Below, piece by piece: positions 44,074-52,394 of a stretch of 64,000 nt of DNA. The position numbers and the translations under genes are program-made. The number at the start of each line of letters is the position of its first letter. The first letter of the stretch is position 1. The notes beneath the pieces were generated by a model. The model was not told the DNA's origin, did not search any database, and saw nothing but the letters and a program-made list of their open reading frames with translations. Source of the stretch: Roseiarcus sp963813195 (lineage in GTDB: Bacteria; Pseudomonadota; Alphaproteobacteria; Rhizobiales; Beijerinckiaceae); assembly GCA_963813195.1 (NCBI GenBank), contig CAWEYC010000012.1, positions 62,001 to 126,000 of the forward strand, given 5' to 3'.

Positions 44074-45423
44074 ATGTCCACCCAACCCATCGTCCGCTTC
44101 GCGCCTTCTCCGACGGGGCGCATCCACATCGGCAACGCCCGCACTGCCTTGCTAAATTGGCTATTCGCTCTGCGTGAGGGCGGCCGCTTCATTCTACGTT
44201 TCGACGATACCGATGTCGAGCGCTCGCGGCTGGAATACGCCGACGCGATCGAGACCGATCTCGCCTGGCTCGGAATTATCCCCGACTTTCAGTGCCGCCA
44301 GTCGGAGCGCATGGCGCTCTACGACGCGGCGGCCGAGACGCTGCGGGCTCAGGGGCGTCTCTATCCCGCCTACGAGACCACCGAGGAACTCGATCGCCGG
44401 CGCAAGCGCCAGCAAGCGCTCGGCCGTCCGCCGATCTACGACCGCGCGGCGCTGCGCCTGAGCGAGAGCGATCGCGCGGCGCTGGAGGCGGAAGGCCGCC
44501 GCCCGCACTGGCGCTTCCGGCTCGAGCCGACCCTCGTCCACTGGGACGATCTCGTGCGCGGCCCCAGCCACATCGACTGCGCGTCGCTGTCCGATCCGGT
44601 GCTCATGCGCGAGGACGGCACCTATCTCTATACCTTGCCCTCCGTCGTCGACGACATCGATCTCGGCGTGAGCCACGTCATTCGCGGCGAGGATCACGTC
44701 ACCAACACGGCGGTGCAAATCCAGATCTTCGAAGCGCTGGCGGGCCGCGCGCCGACGTTCGGCCACCACAATCTGCTCACCGATGCGAGCGGCGAGGGGC
44801 TGTCCAAGCGGACGGGCGCGTTGTCGATCGCCTCGCTCCGCGAGAGCGGCGTCGAGGCCCTCGCGGTCGGGGCCTTGGCGGTGCTCGTCGGCTCGGCCGA
44901 ATCGGTGCACCCCATCGCTTCGCTCGCCGAACTCGCCGCGTCCTTCGATCTCACGCATATCTCGCACGGCGCGGCGCGCTTTGACGAGGCTGAGCTTCGC
45001 GCGCTGTCGGCGCGCACGCTGCATCATCTCTCCTTCGAGGCCGTGCGAGAACGTCTCGCGGCGCTGGGGATCGCGGGGCCGGTCGCCGAGTCGTTCTGGG
45101 CCGCGGTGCGGGGCAATCTCTCGCGCTTCGATGAGGCGGCGCTGTGGTGGGCGATTATCCACAATTCGATCGCGCCGCACGTCGAAGACCGGGCGTTTCT
45201 CGATGAGGCGGCGAGGCGCCTGCCGCCCGAGCCTTGGAGCGGGTCGACTTGGGGCGCGTGGACGGCGGCTTTGAAGGCGCAGACCGGGCGCAAGGGCCGG
45301 GAGCTCTTTCATCCCTTGCGCCTCGCTCTCACGGGGCGCGAATCGGGCCCGGAACTGGCGGCGCTGCTGCCGCTCATCGGGCGGGTCAAAGCGTTGGATC
45401 GATTATCCGCACCCGCCGCTTGA
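44074..45423 (+). CDS. gltX: glutamyl-tRNA synthetase
   Basis: A 449-residue class I synthetase, intact, unlike its neighbours. The HIGH-type motif is RFAPSPTGRIHIGNARTAL (residues 8-26) and the KMSKS-type motif GEGLSKRTGALS (about 246-257). The zinc-less connective region and a short C-terminal anticodon domain (ending LIGRVKALDRL) suit the shorter of the two GluRS forms found in alphaproteobacteria. It charges tRNA-Glu and perhaps tRNA-Gln for the amidotransferase route. Its last 38 bases overlap the end of the convergent DUF2865 gene. Confidence 0.95.
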   Translation: MSTQPIVRFAPSPTGRIHIGNARTALLNWLFALREGGRFILRFDDTDVERSRLEYADAIETDLAWLGIIPDFQCRQSERMALYDAAAETLRAQGRLYPAYETTEELDRRRKRQQALGRPPIYDRAALRLSESDRAALEAEGRRPHWRFRLEPTLVHWDDLVRGPSHIDCASLSDPVLMREDGTYLYTLPSVVDDIDLGVSHVIRGEDHVTNTAVQIQIFEALAGRAPTFGHHNLLTDASGEGLSKRTGALSIASLRESGVEALAVGALAVLVGSAESVHPIASLAELAASFDLTHISHGAARFDEAELRALSARTLHHLSFEAVRERLAALGIAGPVAESFWAAVRGNLSRFDEAALWWAIIHNSIAPHVEDRAFLDEAARRLPPEPWSGSTWGAWTAALKAQTGRKGRELFHPLRLALTGRESGPELAALLPLIGRVKALDRLSAPAA

Positions 45424-46549
45424 CGCCATCGGGGCCGACCACTTCGACTGTTTGGCCCTGACCCTGACTATAGCGGGCGCCCGTCTGGGCCTCGCCACCG
45501 GCGATGCCGGACGCCTCGCGGCTGATCGTCGCGGCCTTGTTGCTCAGATCCGTGTCCACGTCGGCGCTCTGGGGCCTGCGCGCCCTGGGAATTGGCGTCC
45601 GCGAGCGCCGCCGCTTTGGCCGCTCTGGCCGCCGCCTTGGGGTCGATCCTCGGACGCGACATTTCGGCCGATTTCTCCGGGGTGACGAAAATGTCGCCCT
45701 TCAACTCGCGTCCGAGCTTGATTTCGGCGCCCGCCAGCGCGTCGGCCCAGCTCTGGCCGCGCCGCCGGCACGAGCAGGTCGCATCGTAGCTCTGCCGATA
45801 TTTCAGCGCGTTCGGGCTGTCCATGTAGCGCGCGCCGCTCATCGACACCGCCTGCTCGATTTCGCCGCCCGCAGGGTAGGTGTAGAGGCTCACGTCGGCA
45901 TTCGGGCAGAGCGCGTGGCACATGTCGTCGAGGCTATCCAGGCGTCCGGCGCTCGCCGAATACGAGACCGGGAAAAAGCTGCCGTCGCAGGATCGGACGC
46001 AGACCGCCTTCGATCCGGCGCGCGCTTCGCCGGGATTGGCGTCGAGCGGCTTTCCGGGCCGATATCCGGGTTCAGGGGCTCGGATTCGACCTGGTTCGGT
46101 CCCGAGCGGGCTGCCGAACAGCGCGTCGAAAAGTTCGGCGGCTGCGACGGCGCCCGTTCACGCATTGGGAGTTGTAGCGCGCGATGAGCTCGCCGCGCCC
46201 GCCCGCGCCGCCGCCGGCGCGCGTTGCAATTCGGCGAGATTGGCGCGCATGCGACCGATCTGCGCGTTGATCTGGCCGCATTGGGGCGGCGGCGGCGAGC
46301 CGAAGAACAGGAACTGCTTCGTTCGCAACCGATCGACCGGGCGTAGGCGACGGTGCGGTCGAGTTCGTCGCGCTGACGTTCGGCCGCGGCCTGATATTGC
46401 GCGTCTGGCCGTTGCGCGAAGCGTCGGCGATCGCCTGACGCAGCCGCGCGCAGTCGGCGGTTTGCGGCGCGCGACATGGCCGAAACCAGGGCCGCGAGGA
46501 TCGCGGCGACGGCGCCGAATGCGGCGCGCCGGACGGTTCTATCGATCAA
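45386..46549 (-). CDS. DUF2865 exported protein (several frameshifts)
   Basis: About 385 residues. A signal-anchor (FGAVAAILAALVSAMSRA) is followed by QTADCARLRQAIADASRNGQ, FGSPPPPQCGQINAQIGRMR and a second half with MCHALCPNADVSLYTYPAGGEIEQ, MDSPNALKYRQSYDATCSCR and GDIFVTPEKSAEM: the DUF2865 pattern with its conserved cysteines. Frame changes are needed near 46470, 46390, 46330, 46200, 45925 and 45565 to keep these together; the end reads GPDGVKRRVRIIDP. It probably starts at TTG (46549). The family is periplasmic and restricted largely to Rhizobiales; role unknown. Confidence 0.75.
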
Positions 46550-46778
46550 ACGCTTCGCACGCTCCGCCAGAGGCCAGCCAGTTGCTCGGTGGACGAAGCC
46601 GCCGCGCCGTCATCGATCGCGCGCGATCGAATGCGCGGAGCTATGGCGGGACAAGGCGGCGAGAACATGCCTCCCGGCGTCGGCAAATCGCGCGGGGTTT
46701 TACGGCGTTTCGCGCGCCGACGCCATAGGGCCGCGCCGCGCGCTGGCCCCGGCGCCGCGCTCGGGCATAGTCGCGCCC

Positions 46779-48413
46779 ATGGGCGATTCCACGACCTCGG
46801 GCGCCAACGCGCCGGAATTTTCCGTCAGCGAACTGTCGAACGCGCTGAAGCGCACGATCGAGGATCGCTTCGGCTATGTGCGGGTGCGCGGCGAAGTGTC
46901 GGACTATCGCGGGCCGCATTCGTCCGGCCACGTCTATTTCTCGCTGAAGGACGCGGGCGCGCGGATCGACGCGGTGATCTGGAAGGGCGTCTTCGCCCGC
47001 ATGCGCGTCAAGCCCGAGGAGGGGCTGGAGGTCGTCGCCACCGGCAAGATCACCACCTTTCCCGGCAAGTCGGCCTATCAGATCATCGTCGAGGCGATGG
47101 AGCCGGCGGGCGTCGGCGCGCTGATGGCGCTGCTCGAGGCGCGGCGGCGTCAAGCTCGCCGACGAGGGCCTGTTCGACGCGGCGCGCAAGCAATTGCTGC
47201 CCTATCTGCCGCGCGTCATCGGCGTCGTCACCTCGCCGACCGGCGCGGTGATCCGCGACATTCTGCATCGGCTCGCCGACCGCTTTCCCGTTCATGTGCT
47301 GGTCTGGCCGGTGCGCGTGCAGGGCGAGACTTCGGCGGCGGAAGTCGCGCCGCGATCGGCGGCTTCAACGCGCTTGACGCCGGGCGGCGCGATCCCGCGG
47401 CCCGATCTGCTCATCGTCGCGCGCGGCGGCGGCTCGCTCGAAGATCTGTGGAGCTTCAACGAGGAGATCGTCGTGCGCGCGGCGGCGGAGAGCGTGATTC
47501 CGCTCATCTCCGCGGTCGGCCACGAGACCGACTGGACGCTGATCGACCACGCCGCCGACGTGCGCGCGCCGACGCCGACCGCCGCCGCCGAACTCAGCGT
47601 GCCGGTGCGCGCCGAACTTCTGGCGACCCTCGCCGATCTCGAGCGCGCGCCGGCGCGGCGCATCTGCGCGTCGCCGAGCGCGCCCGCGCCGCGCTGCGCG
47701 CCGGTCGCGCGCGCGCTGCCCTCGGGCGAGGCGATCCTCGCGCTGCCGCGCCAGCGGCTCGATCGGCGGGCGCGGCGCTCCGGGCGCGCCCGCGCGAGCG
47801 GTTCGACCCGCGCTCGCTCGCGCTCGAGCGTCTGTCGCGCCGCCTCGCGCGCCAGTCGCCGCGCGCGCGGCTCGCGCGCATGCGCGAGCGCCAGCGTGGG
47901 TTGGCGCAGCGGCTGACGCGCGCCGGCGGTTCGCTGACGATGCGCCCGGCGCAGGCGCTGCGGCAGGCCGCCAACGATTTCCTGCGCGAGGCGCGGCGCG
48001 AGAGACGGGGACGCGAGGAGCGCTTCGCGGCGGCGGCTCGGCGGCTCGGCGCCATGACGCAACTCGAGGCGCGGCGCGCCCGCGAGCGCTCGCGCATGCT
48101 CGGCCAAATCGAAGGCCGGCTGCGCCGCGTCTTCGCGGAGGCGCAGCGGCGGCGTCGCACGCGCCTCGCCGCGGCGTCGCAGGTCTTGAGCGCGGTCAGC
48201 TATCGCAGCGTGCTGGCGCGCGGTTTCGCGCTGGTCCGCGACGCCGCGGGCGCGCCGCTGCGCCGCGCCAGCGGCATCGCGCCCCACCAACTCATGCGGA
48301 TCGAATTCGCTGACGGCGAGATCGCCGCCACCGCCGAGGGGGCCGGCGGCGACGCGACGGCGCGGCGCGCGAGAACGCGCGCGCGCAAGGACGAGCAGGG
48401 GTCGTTGTTCTAG
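46779..48413 (+). CDS. xseA: exodeoxyribonuclease VII large subunit (frameshifted)
   Basis: XseA of about 545 residues. The N-terminal OB-fold runs from EFSVSELSNALKRTIEDRFGYVRVRGEVSD to SAYQIIVEAMEPAGVGALMALLEARR. One extra G near 47150 shifts the frame; then LADEGLFDAARKQLLPYLPRVIGVVTSPTGAVIRDIL and the catalytic-domain motifs RPDLLIVARGGGSLEDLWSFN and ISAVGHETDWTLIDHAAD-VRAPTPTAAAEL follow. A missing C near 47351 and an extra G near 47387 nearly compensate, and another shift near 47655-47790 leads to the Arg-rich helical tail ending DEQGSLF. With XseB it degrades single-stranded DNA. The indels look like sequence errors. Confidence 0.87.
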   Translation: MGDSTTSGANAPEFSVSELSNALKRTIEDRFGYVRVRGEVSDYRGPHSSGHVYFSLKDAGARIDAVIWKGVFARMRVKPEEGLEVVATGKITTFPGKSAYQIIVEAMEPAGVGALMALLEARRRQARRRGPVRRGAQAIAALSAARHRRRHLADRRGDPRHSASARRPLSRSCAGLAGARAGRDFGGGSRAAIGGFNALDAGRRDPAARSAHRRARRRLARRSVELQRGDRRARGGGERDSAHLRGRPRDRLDADRPRRRRARADADRRRRTQRAGARRTSGDPRRSRARAGAAHLRVAERARAALRAGRARAALGRGDPRAAAPAARSAGAALRARPRERFDPRSLALERLSRRLARQSPRARLARMRERQRGLAQRLTRAGGSLTMRPAQALRQAANDFLREARRERRGREERFAAAARRLGAMTQLEARRARERSRMLGQIEGRLRRVFAEAQRRRRTRLAAASQVLSAVSYRSVLARGFALVRDAAGAPLRRASGIAPHQLMRIEFADGEIAATAEGAGGDATARRARTRARKDEQGSLF

Positions 48414-48576
48414 CGGTCAATATCAATCGCTTGGCGCCCCTTGATAGGGCCGCTGTGGGGGGAAAGCGGTCGTTCGTCTTTCCGTTGGTCGCATGGTAAC
48501 GATAGGTTAGCCCCGAGGGCCGCGGGGTGACCACAGATCGTAGCGCACCGCGTGTTGCCGGGCTGGGAGGGCTGCG

Positions 48577-49728
48577 ATGCTTCCGAAGACGGAATCAGCC
48601 TGTTTCGTGATCGCCGACATTTCGGGCTATACAAACTTCATATCTGGCGTTGAACTCGACCACGCTCAAGACATCATCGCCGACATCATGGATACGCTGT
48701 TGCGAGCGCTCCGTCCGACGTTCCGCCTCGCCAAATTCGAGGGCGACGCGGCGTTCGTCTACGCGGTCGCGGACAAGGTCGACGGATCGCTCCTTCAAGA
48801 TGCGATCGAGTCGGCCTATTTCGCTTTCCGAAAGCGGCTGCGCAACATCAAGCAGGCGAACAGTTGCGAGTGCCAAGCGTGCAGCCTCATGCAGAGCCTC
48901 GATGTGAAGTTCGTCGTTCACCACGGCGAGTTCATCAAACAGAAGATGGCGGGCCAAGAGGAACTCGCGGGGCGAGACGTGATTCTCGTGCATCGCCTCC
49001 TCAAAAACGAAGTCAACAAAAAGTTCGGCGGACATGCCTATGCGCTTTACTCCGACGCCTGCTTGCGGGCGATGGGGATTGCTCCCGCAGCACAAGGCCT
49101 CGCCGAGCATGGCGAAACCATCGACGTCATCGGCGAGACGAAGTGCTGGATTCGCGACCTCGAACAGGCCTGGACGAGGGAAAACGAGACCACGCGGATC
49201 ATCGTCGCTCGCGACGACGCGTTCCGAGTGATCGAAAGGGGTTTTGTGCCGCCGCCGCCGGCCGTTTGGGAGTTCGTCACCTCGCCCGCGCATCACTCTC
49301 GCTGGCAGAGAAGCGATAGCTTCGTCGAAGCGGCGGTAAACGGCCGCCGCGGCGCCGGCACGCAGAACCACTGCATGCACGGCAAGGACGCCATCATCGA
49401 GGACATTCTCGACTGGCGCCCGTTCGATTACGTGACCTTGGCGGCGCTATTGCCGATCCCGGGCGCCCCGAAAATCGTGATGACCTATGCGTTCGAGGGA
49501 GGGGCGGACGGCGGCACTCGTTTCGAGCTCCGCTTCGCCAAGCCGAAGCCGAAAGACTTGGCCTTCTTCGAGCAAGTCTGGCCGACTGTGCAGAGCAACT
49601 TCGAGGTCGGCTTGGATATTCTGCGTTCAATGCTGGAAGAGCGGGCGACGGCTTCGGATGTCGCGGGTGAACCGTCCATTCCCGTTTCGCGCGAACGCTT
49701 CCTCACCCAGCCGGTTCACTCGCGTTAG
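48577..49728 (+). CDS. DUF2652 cyclase-like protein with SRPBCC domain
   Basis: A 383-residue two-domain protein. Residues 5-200 resemble the class III cyclase homology domain: ACFVIADISGYTNFISGVEL and KFEGDAAFVYAVAD keep the two metal-binding Asp positions, and VHHGEFIKQK plus AGRDVILVHRLLKNEV follow the GIH/GxxVN region. A CECQAC cysteine pair at about 97-102 is typical of DUF2652. Residues 230-360 form an SRPBCC/START-like lipid-binding fold (VWEFVTSPAHHSRWQRSD, GAGTQNHCMHG, FDYVT). It may be a ligand-sensing cyclase or an inactive relative. It is not part of an obvious operon. Confidence 0.82.
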   Translation: MLPKTESACFVIADISGYTNFISGVELDHAQDIIADIMDTLLRALRPTFRLAKFEGDAAFVYAVADKVDGSLLQDAIESAYFAFRKRLRNIKQANSCECQACSLMQSLDVKFVVHHGEFIKQKMAGQEELAGRDVILVHRLLKNEVNKKFGGHAYALYSDACLRAMGIAPAAQGLAEHGETIDVIGETKCWIRDLEQAWTRENETTRIIVARDDAFRVIERGFVPPPPAVWEFVTSPAHHSRWQRSDSFVEAAVNGRRGAGTQNHCMHGKDAIIEDILDWRPFDYVTLAALLPIPGAPKIVMTYAFEGGADGGTRFELRFAKPKPKDLAFFEQVWPTVQSNFEVGLDILRSMLEERATASDVAGEPSIPVSRERFLTQPVHSR

Positions 49729-49838
49729 CGCCGAAAACCGCCAGGCCCGCTCGCCGCAAGTGCCTCGAACTCCAGCCAATCGTCGCGGGCGTCAAGCGTC
49801 AGATTTGGACCAGTAGGAGCCTATCGCGTTCCGTCGGC

Positions 49839-51146
49839 CTAGCTGTTCGGCAGCCCCGGAAGGTTCACACCGAAGGTTTGCAGCAACAGGATCACGTTGA
49901 GCGCAAGGATCACCACGGTTCCGACCACCGCCGCGATGTTCGTCAGCCGGCTGTTGGCGAAAGCGCCCATGATATCCTTGCGGCGTGTGAAGATGAGGAG
50001 CGCGATCACCGGCGCCGGCAAGGCGAAGCTCAGCACGACCTGGCTGACGACCAGAGCGCTGGTCGAATCGGCGCCGAGCCCGACGACGATGAAAGCCGGG
50101 ATCATCGTCACCAGCCGGCGCACGACGATCGGGATGCGAAAACCGACGAAGCCCTGCATGATCATCTGCCCGGCCATGGTGCCGACCGCCGAACTCGACA
50201 GTCCGGACGCGAGCAGCGCCGTCAGGAACACGCCGGCGGCGCCCGCGCCGAGCAGCGGCGTCAGCGTCGAATAGGCGGTCTCGATTTCCGCCACATCGCT
50301 GTGGCCGGCGTGGAACGCGCTCGCGGCCATCACCACCATCGCCATGTTGACGAGACCGGCGACCGCCAGCGCGATGAGGACTTCGATGTTCGAGAAACGC
50401 AGCAACTGACGGCGCTCGTTGTCGTTACGCGCGGGCGCCCGGTTTTGGGTCAGGCCCGAGTGCAGGAAAATCGCGTGGGGCATGATTGTCGCGCCGACGA
50501 TGCCGACCGCGATCGTCAGCGCGCCGGCGTCGGGAAATCGCGGCACGACCGACCCCAAGCCCGCCGCGCCCCAATCGACCGGCGCAATGAACATTTCGAG
50601 GAGGTAGCAAAGCGCGATGGCGGAGACCAACGCGCCGATGATGATTTCGACCGGGCGGAAGCCGCGTCCCTGGAACATCAGAATGCCATAGGTCAGTACG
50701 GCGGTGACGCCCATGCCGGCAACCAGGGGAATATGCAACAGCAGGGAAAGACCGATGGCGCCGCCGAGAAACTCGGCGAGGTCGGTCGCCATCGCCGCCA
50801 CCTCGCTGACGATCCACAGGGCGTAGACGACTGGCTGCGGAAAATGCTCGCGGCACATTTCGGCGAGATTGCGCCCGGTGACGATGCCGAGCTTGGCCGA
50901 CAGCGCCTGGAACAGCATGGCGACGACGTTGGCCAGGAGCACGACCCAGAGCAGCGCATAGCCGTATTTCGCGCCGGCTTGGATATTGGTCGCGAAATTG
51001 CCGGGGTCCATGTAGGCGATCGAGGCGATCACGGCGGGGCCGGCGAACAGCAGCGGACTGAAGCGGCGCGCCTTGCCGGTCAGCACGGCGCGGATTCCTT
51101 CGACGGTCCGATCCGTCATTCCCGTTCGAGTCACTGCGGTGGTCAT
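49839..51146 (-). CDS. mntH: Nramp-family Mn2+/Fe2+ transporter
   Basis: A 435-residue inner-membrane proton-coupled divalent metal importer with 11 helices. The helix-1 metal motif is AYMDPGNFATNIQAGA and the helix-6 motif TIMPHAIFLHSGL, both intact. The consensus transport stretch GQMIMQGFVGFRIPIVVRRLVTM is also present. The chosen ATG, four codons inside the longest frame, follows GCGAGGGCCG. A strong promoter with an inverted repeat in its spacer lies upstream, which suggests control by an Mn or Fe regulator (MntR or Mur/Fur). Confidence 0.94.
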   Translation of the reverse strand: MTTAVTRTGMTDRTVEGIRAVLTGKARRFSPLLFAGPAVIASIAYMDPGNFATNIQAGAKYGYALLWVVLLANVVAMLFQALSAKLGIVTGRNLAEMCREHFPQPVVYALWIVSEVAAMATDLAEFLGGAIGLSLLLHIPLVAGMGVTAVLTYGILMFQGRGFRPVEIIIGALVSAIALCYLLEMFIAPVDWGAAGLGSVVPRFPDAGALTIAVGIVGATIMPHAIFLHSGLTQNRAPARNDNERRQLLRFSNIEVLIALAVAGLVNMAMVVMAASAFHAGHSDVAEIETAYSTLTPLLGAGAAGVFLTALLASGLSSSAVGTMAGQMIMQGFVGFRIPIVVRRLVTMIPAFIVVGLGADSTSALVVSQVVLSFALPAPVIALLIFTRRKDIMGAFANSRLTNIAAVVGTVVILALNVILLLQTFGVNLPGLPNS

Positions 51147-51191
51147 CGGCCCTCGCACGCACTGCCCCCGCGTCTAACGCCCAAACCGAAG

Positions 51192-51219
51192 AATATAGCC
51201 AATGCTACGTCATTGTCAA
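51192..51219 (-). promoter_or_regulatory. mntH promoter with candidate operator
   Basis: On the minus strand TTGACA (51214-51219) and TATATT (51192-51197) are 16 bases apart, close to the sigma-70 consensus, about 45 bases before the mntH start. An inverted repeat AATG-6-CATT (51201-51214) occupies the spacer, where a repressor would block RNA polymerase. Confidence 0.6.
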
Positions 51220-51406
51220 ACGACTGCGAAACAACGCCCAGGCTTGATGAAAACGCAGGGAAAACGGGCTCGGCGGTCGGCCGTCGACACATTTGCGCCG
51301 CAAGCGACAGGGGCGGCGTCGCGACGAATGGGGCTAGGCTGCTGCAATGCGGAAAGACGCCGGCTCGCGCTTCGATTGGAGTTGGCGCTCTCGTCGTGCC
51401 GAAGCG

Positions 51407-52225
51407 TCAGACCGTCGCCTCGACCGTGAGCGGATAGTCGTGCCCCGGCAGGCCCCTCGCAGCGGTCTCGGCCGGGTGGCGGCGGCGGGGAAGCCCCGCG
51501 GGCTCGTCGAATGCAGCGCCGTCGAGCCAACACGGCAGCAGCGCATCGAGCCAGTTCGCGACGTCGCCGTCGTGCTGGAACCAGCCGCCGAGGTGCCCGT
51601 GGCGCGGCTGCGCGCCCGGCCGGCTGAGGCGTTCGTGCCCAAGCGTCGTCCACCGGCACATCATGTGGTAGGTCACCTCGGGGTGGAACTGAAGGGCGAT
51701 CGCCCGGGCGCCGAAGGAATAGGCCTGGTTGGGAAAATCGACGCCGCCGGTCGCCAGCAGCCGGGCGCCGCGGGGCAGGTCGAAGCCGTCGAAGTGCCAC
51801 TGGTAGACGCAGCGCGGAAACCGCGCCTCGCACAGGCAATCGGCCGCGGGCGTCGGCGCAATGGGGAAATAGCCGACTTCGCCGCGACGGTCGGGATAGG
51901 TGAAGACGCGCGCGCCGAGCTGACGCGCCAGCATCTGCGCGCCGAGGCAAATGCCGAGGAGCGGCTTGTCCTCGCGCAGGGGAACCGCCAACCAGTCGAT
52001 TTCGCGTTTGATCCAGTCGCAGTCGTCATTGGCGCCCATCGGGCCGCCGAACACCATGACGCCGTCGTGATCGGCGAGCGTCTTGGGCAGCGGCTCGCCG
52101 AGGCTGGGGCGGCGGATGTCGAGGCGGGCGTCGAGCGCAGTCAGGACCATGCCGAGGCGCCCCGGCGTCGAATGGCCCTGATGCAGGATCATGAGAACTT
52201 TCTTGCGCCCGACGCGCTCCGACAT
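51407..52225 (-). CDS. class I glutamine amidotransferase-like protein
   Basis: A 272-residue stand-alone GATase1 domain. The nucleophile elbow LLGICLGAQMLARQLG contains the catalytic Cys, and ALQFHPEVTYHMM the catalytic His and Glu; the oxyanion strip MVFGGPMGAND precedes them. It resembles the GMP-synthase-like amidotransferases (YfeJ type) that occur without a synthetase domain. The natural substrate is unknown; some hydrolyse gamma-glutamyl compounds. The gene is monocistronic. Confidence 0.88.
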   Translation of the reverse strand: MSERVGRKKVLMILHQGHSTPGRLGMVLTALDARLDIRRPSLGEPLPKTLADHDGVMVFGGPMGANDDCDWIKREIDWLAVPLREDKPLLGICLGAQMLARQLGARVFTYPDRRGEVGYFPIAPTPAADCLCEARFPRCVYQWHFDGFDLPRGARLLATGGVDFPNQAYSFGARAIALQFHPEVTYHMMCRWTTLGHERLSRPGAQPRHGHLGGWFQHDGDVANWLDALLPCWLDGAAFDEPAGLPRRRHPAETAARGLPGHDYPLTVEATV

Positions 52226-52394
52226 GGCCCGTGCTCCAAAGCCGCCGCCGCGAGGCCCCGCGCGTGCGATCCGATATGTTGTATAGCAAGTCTTGCGCCA
52301 ATCTTACGCCAAATGGTTAATGGCGTCGCGCAATCAGCCGTGAATGGCGAATAAGGACGGTTCGAAGTCGGCAATCAGCCGGCGGCGAAGCCGT

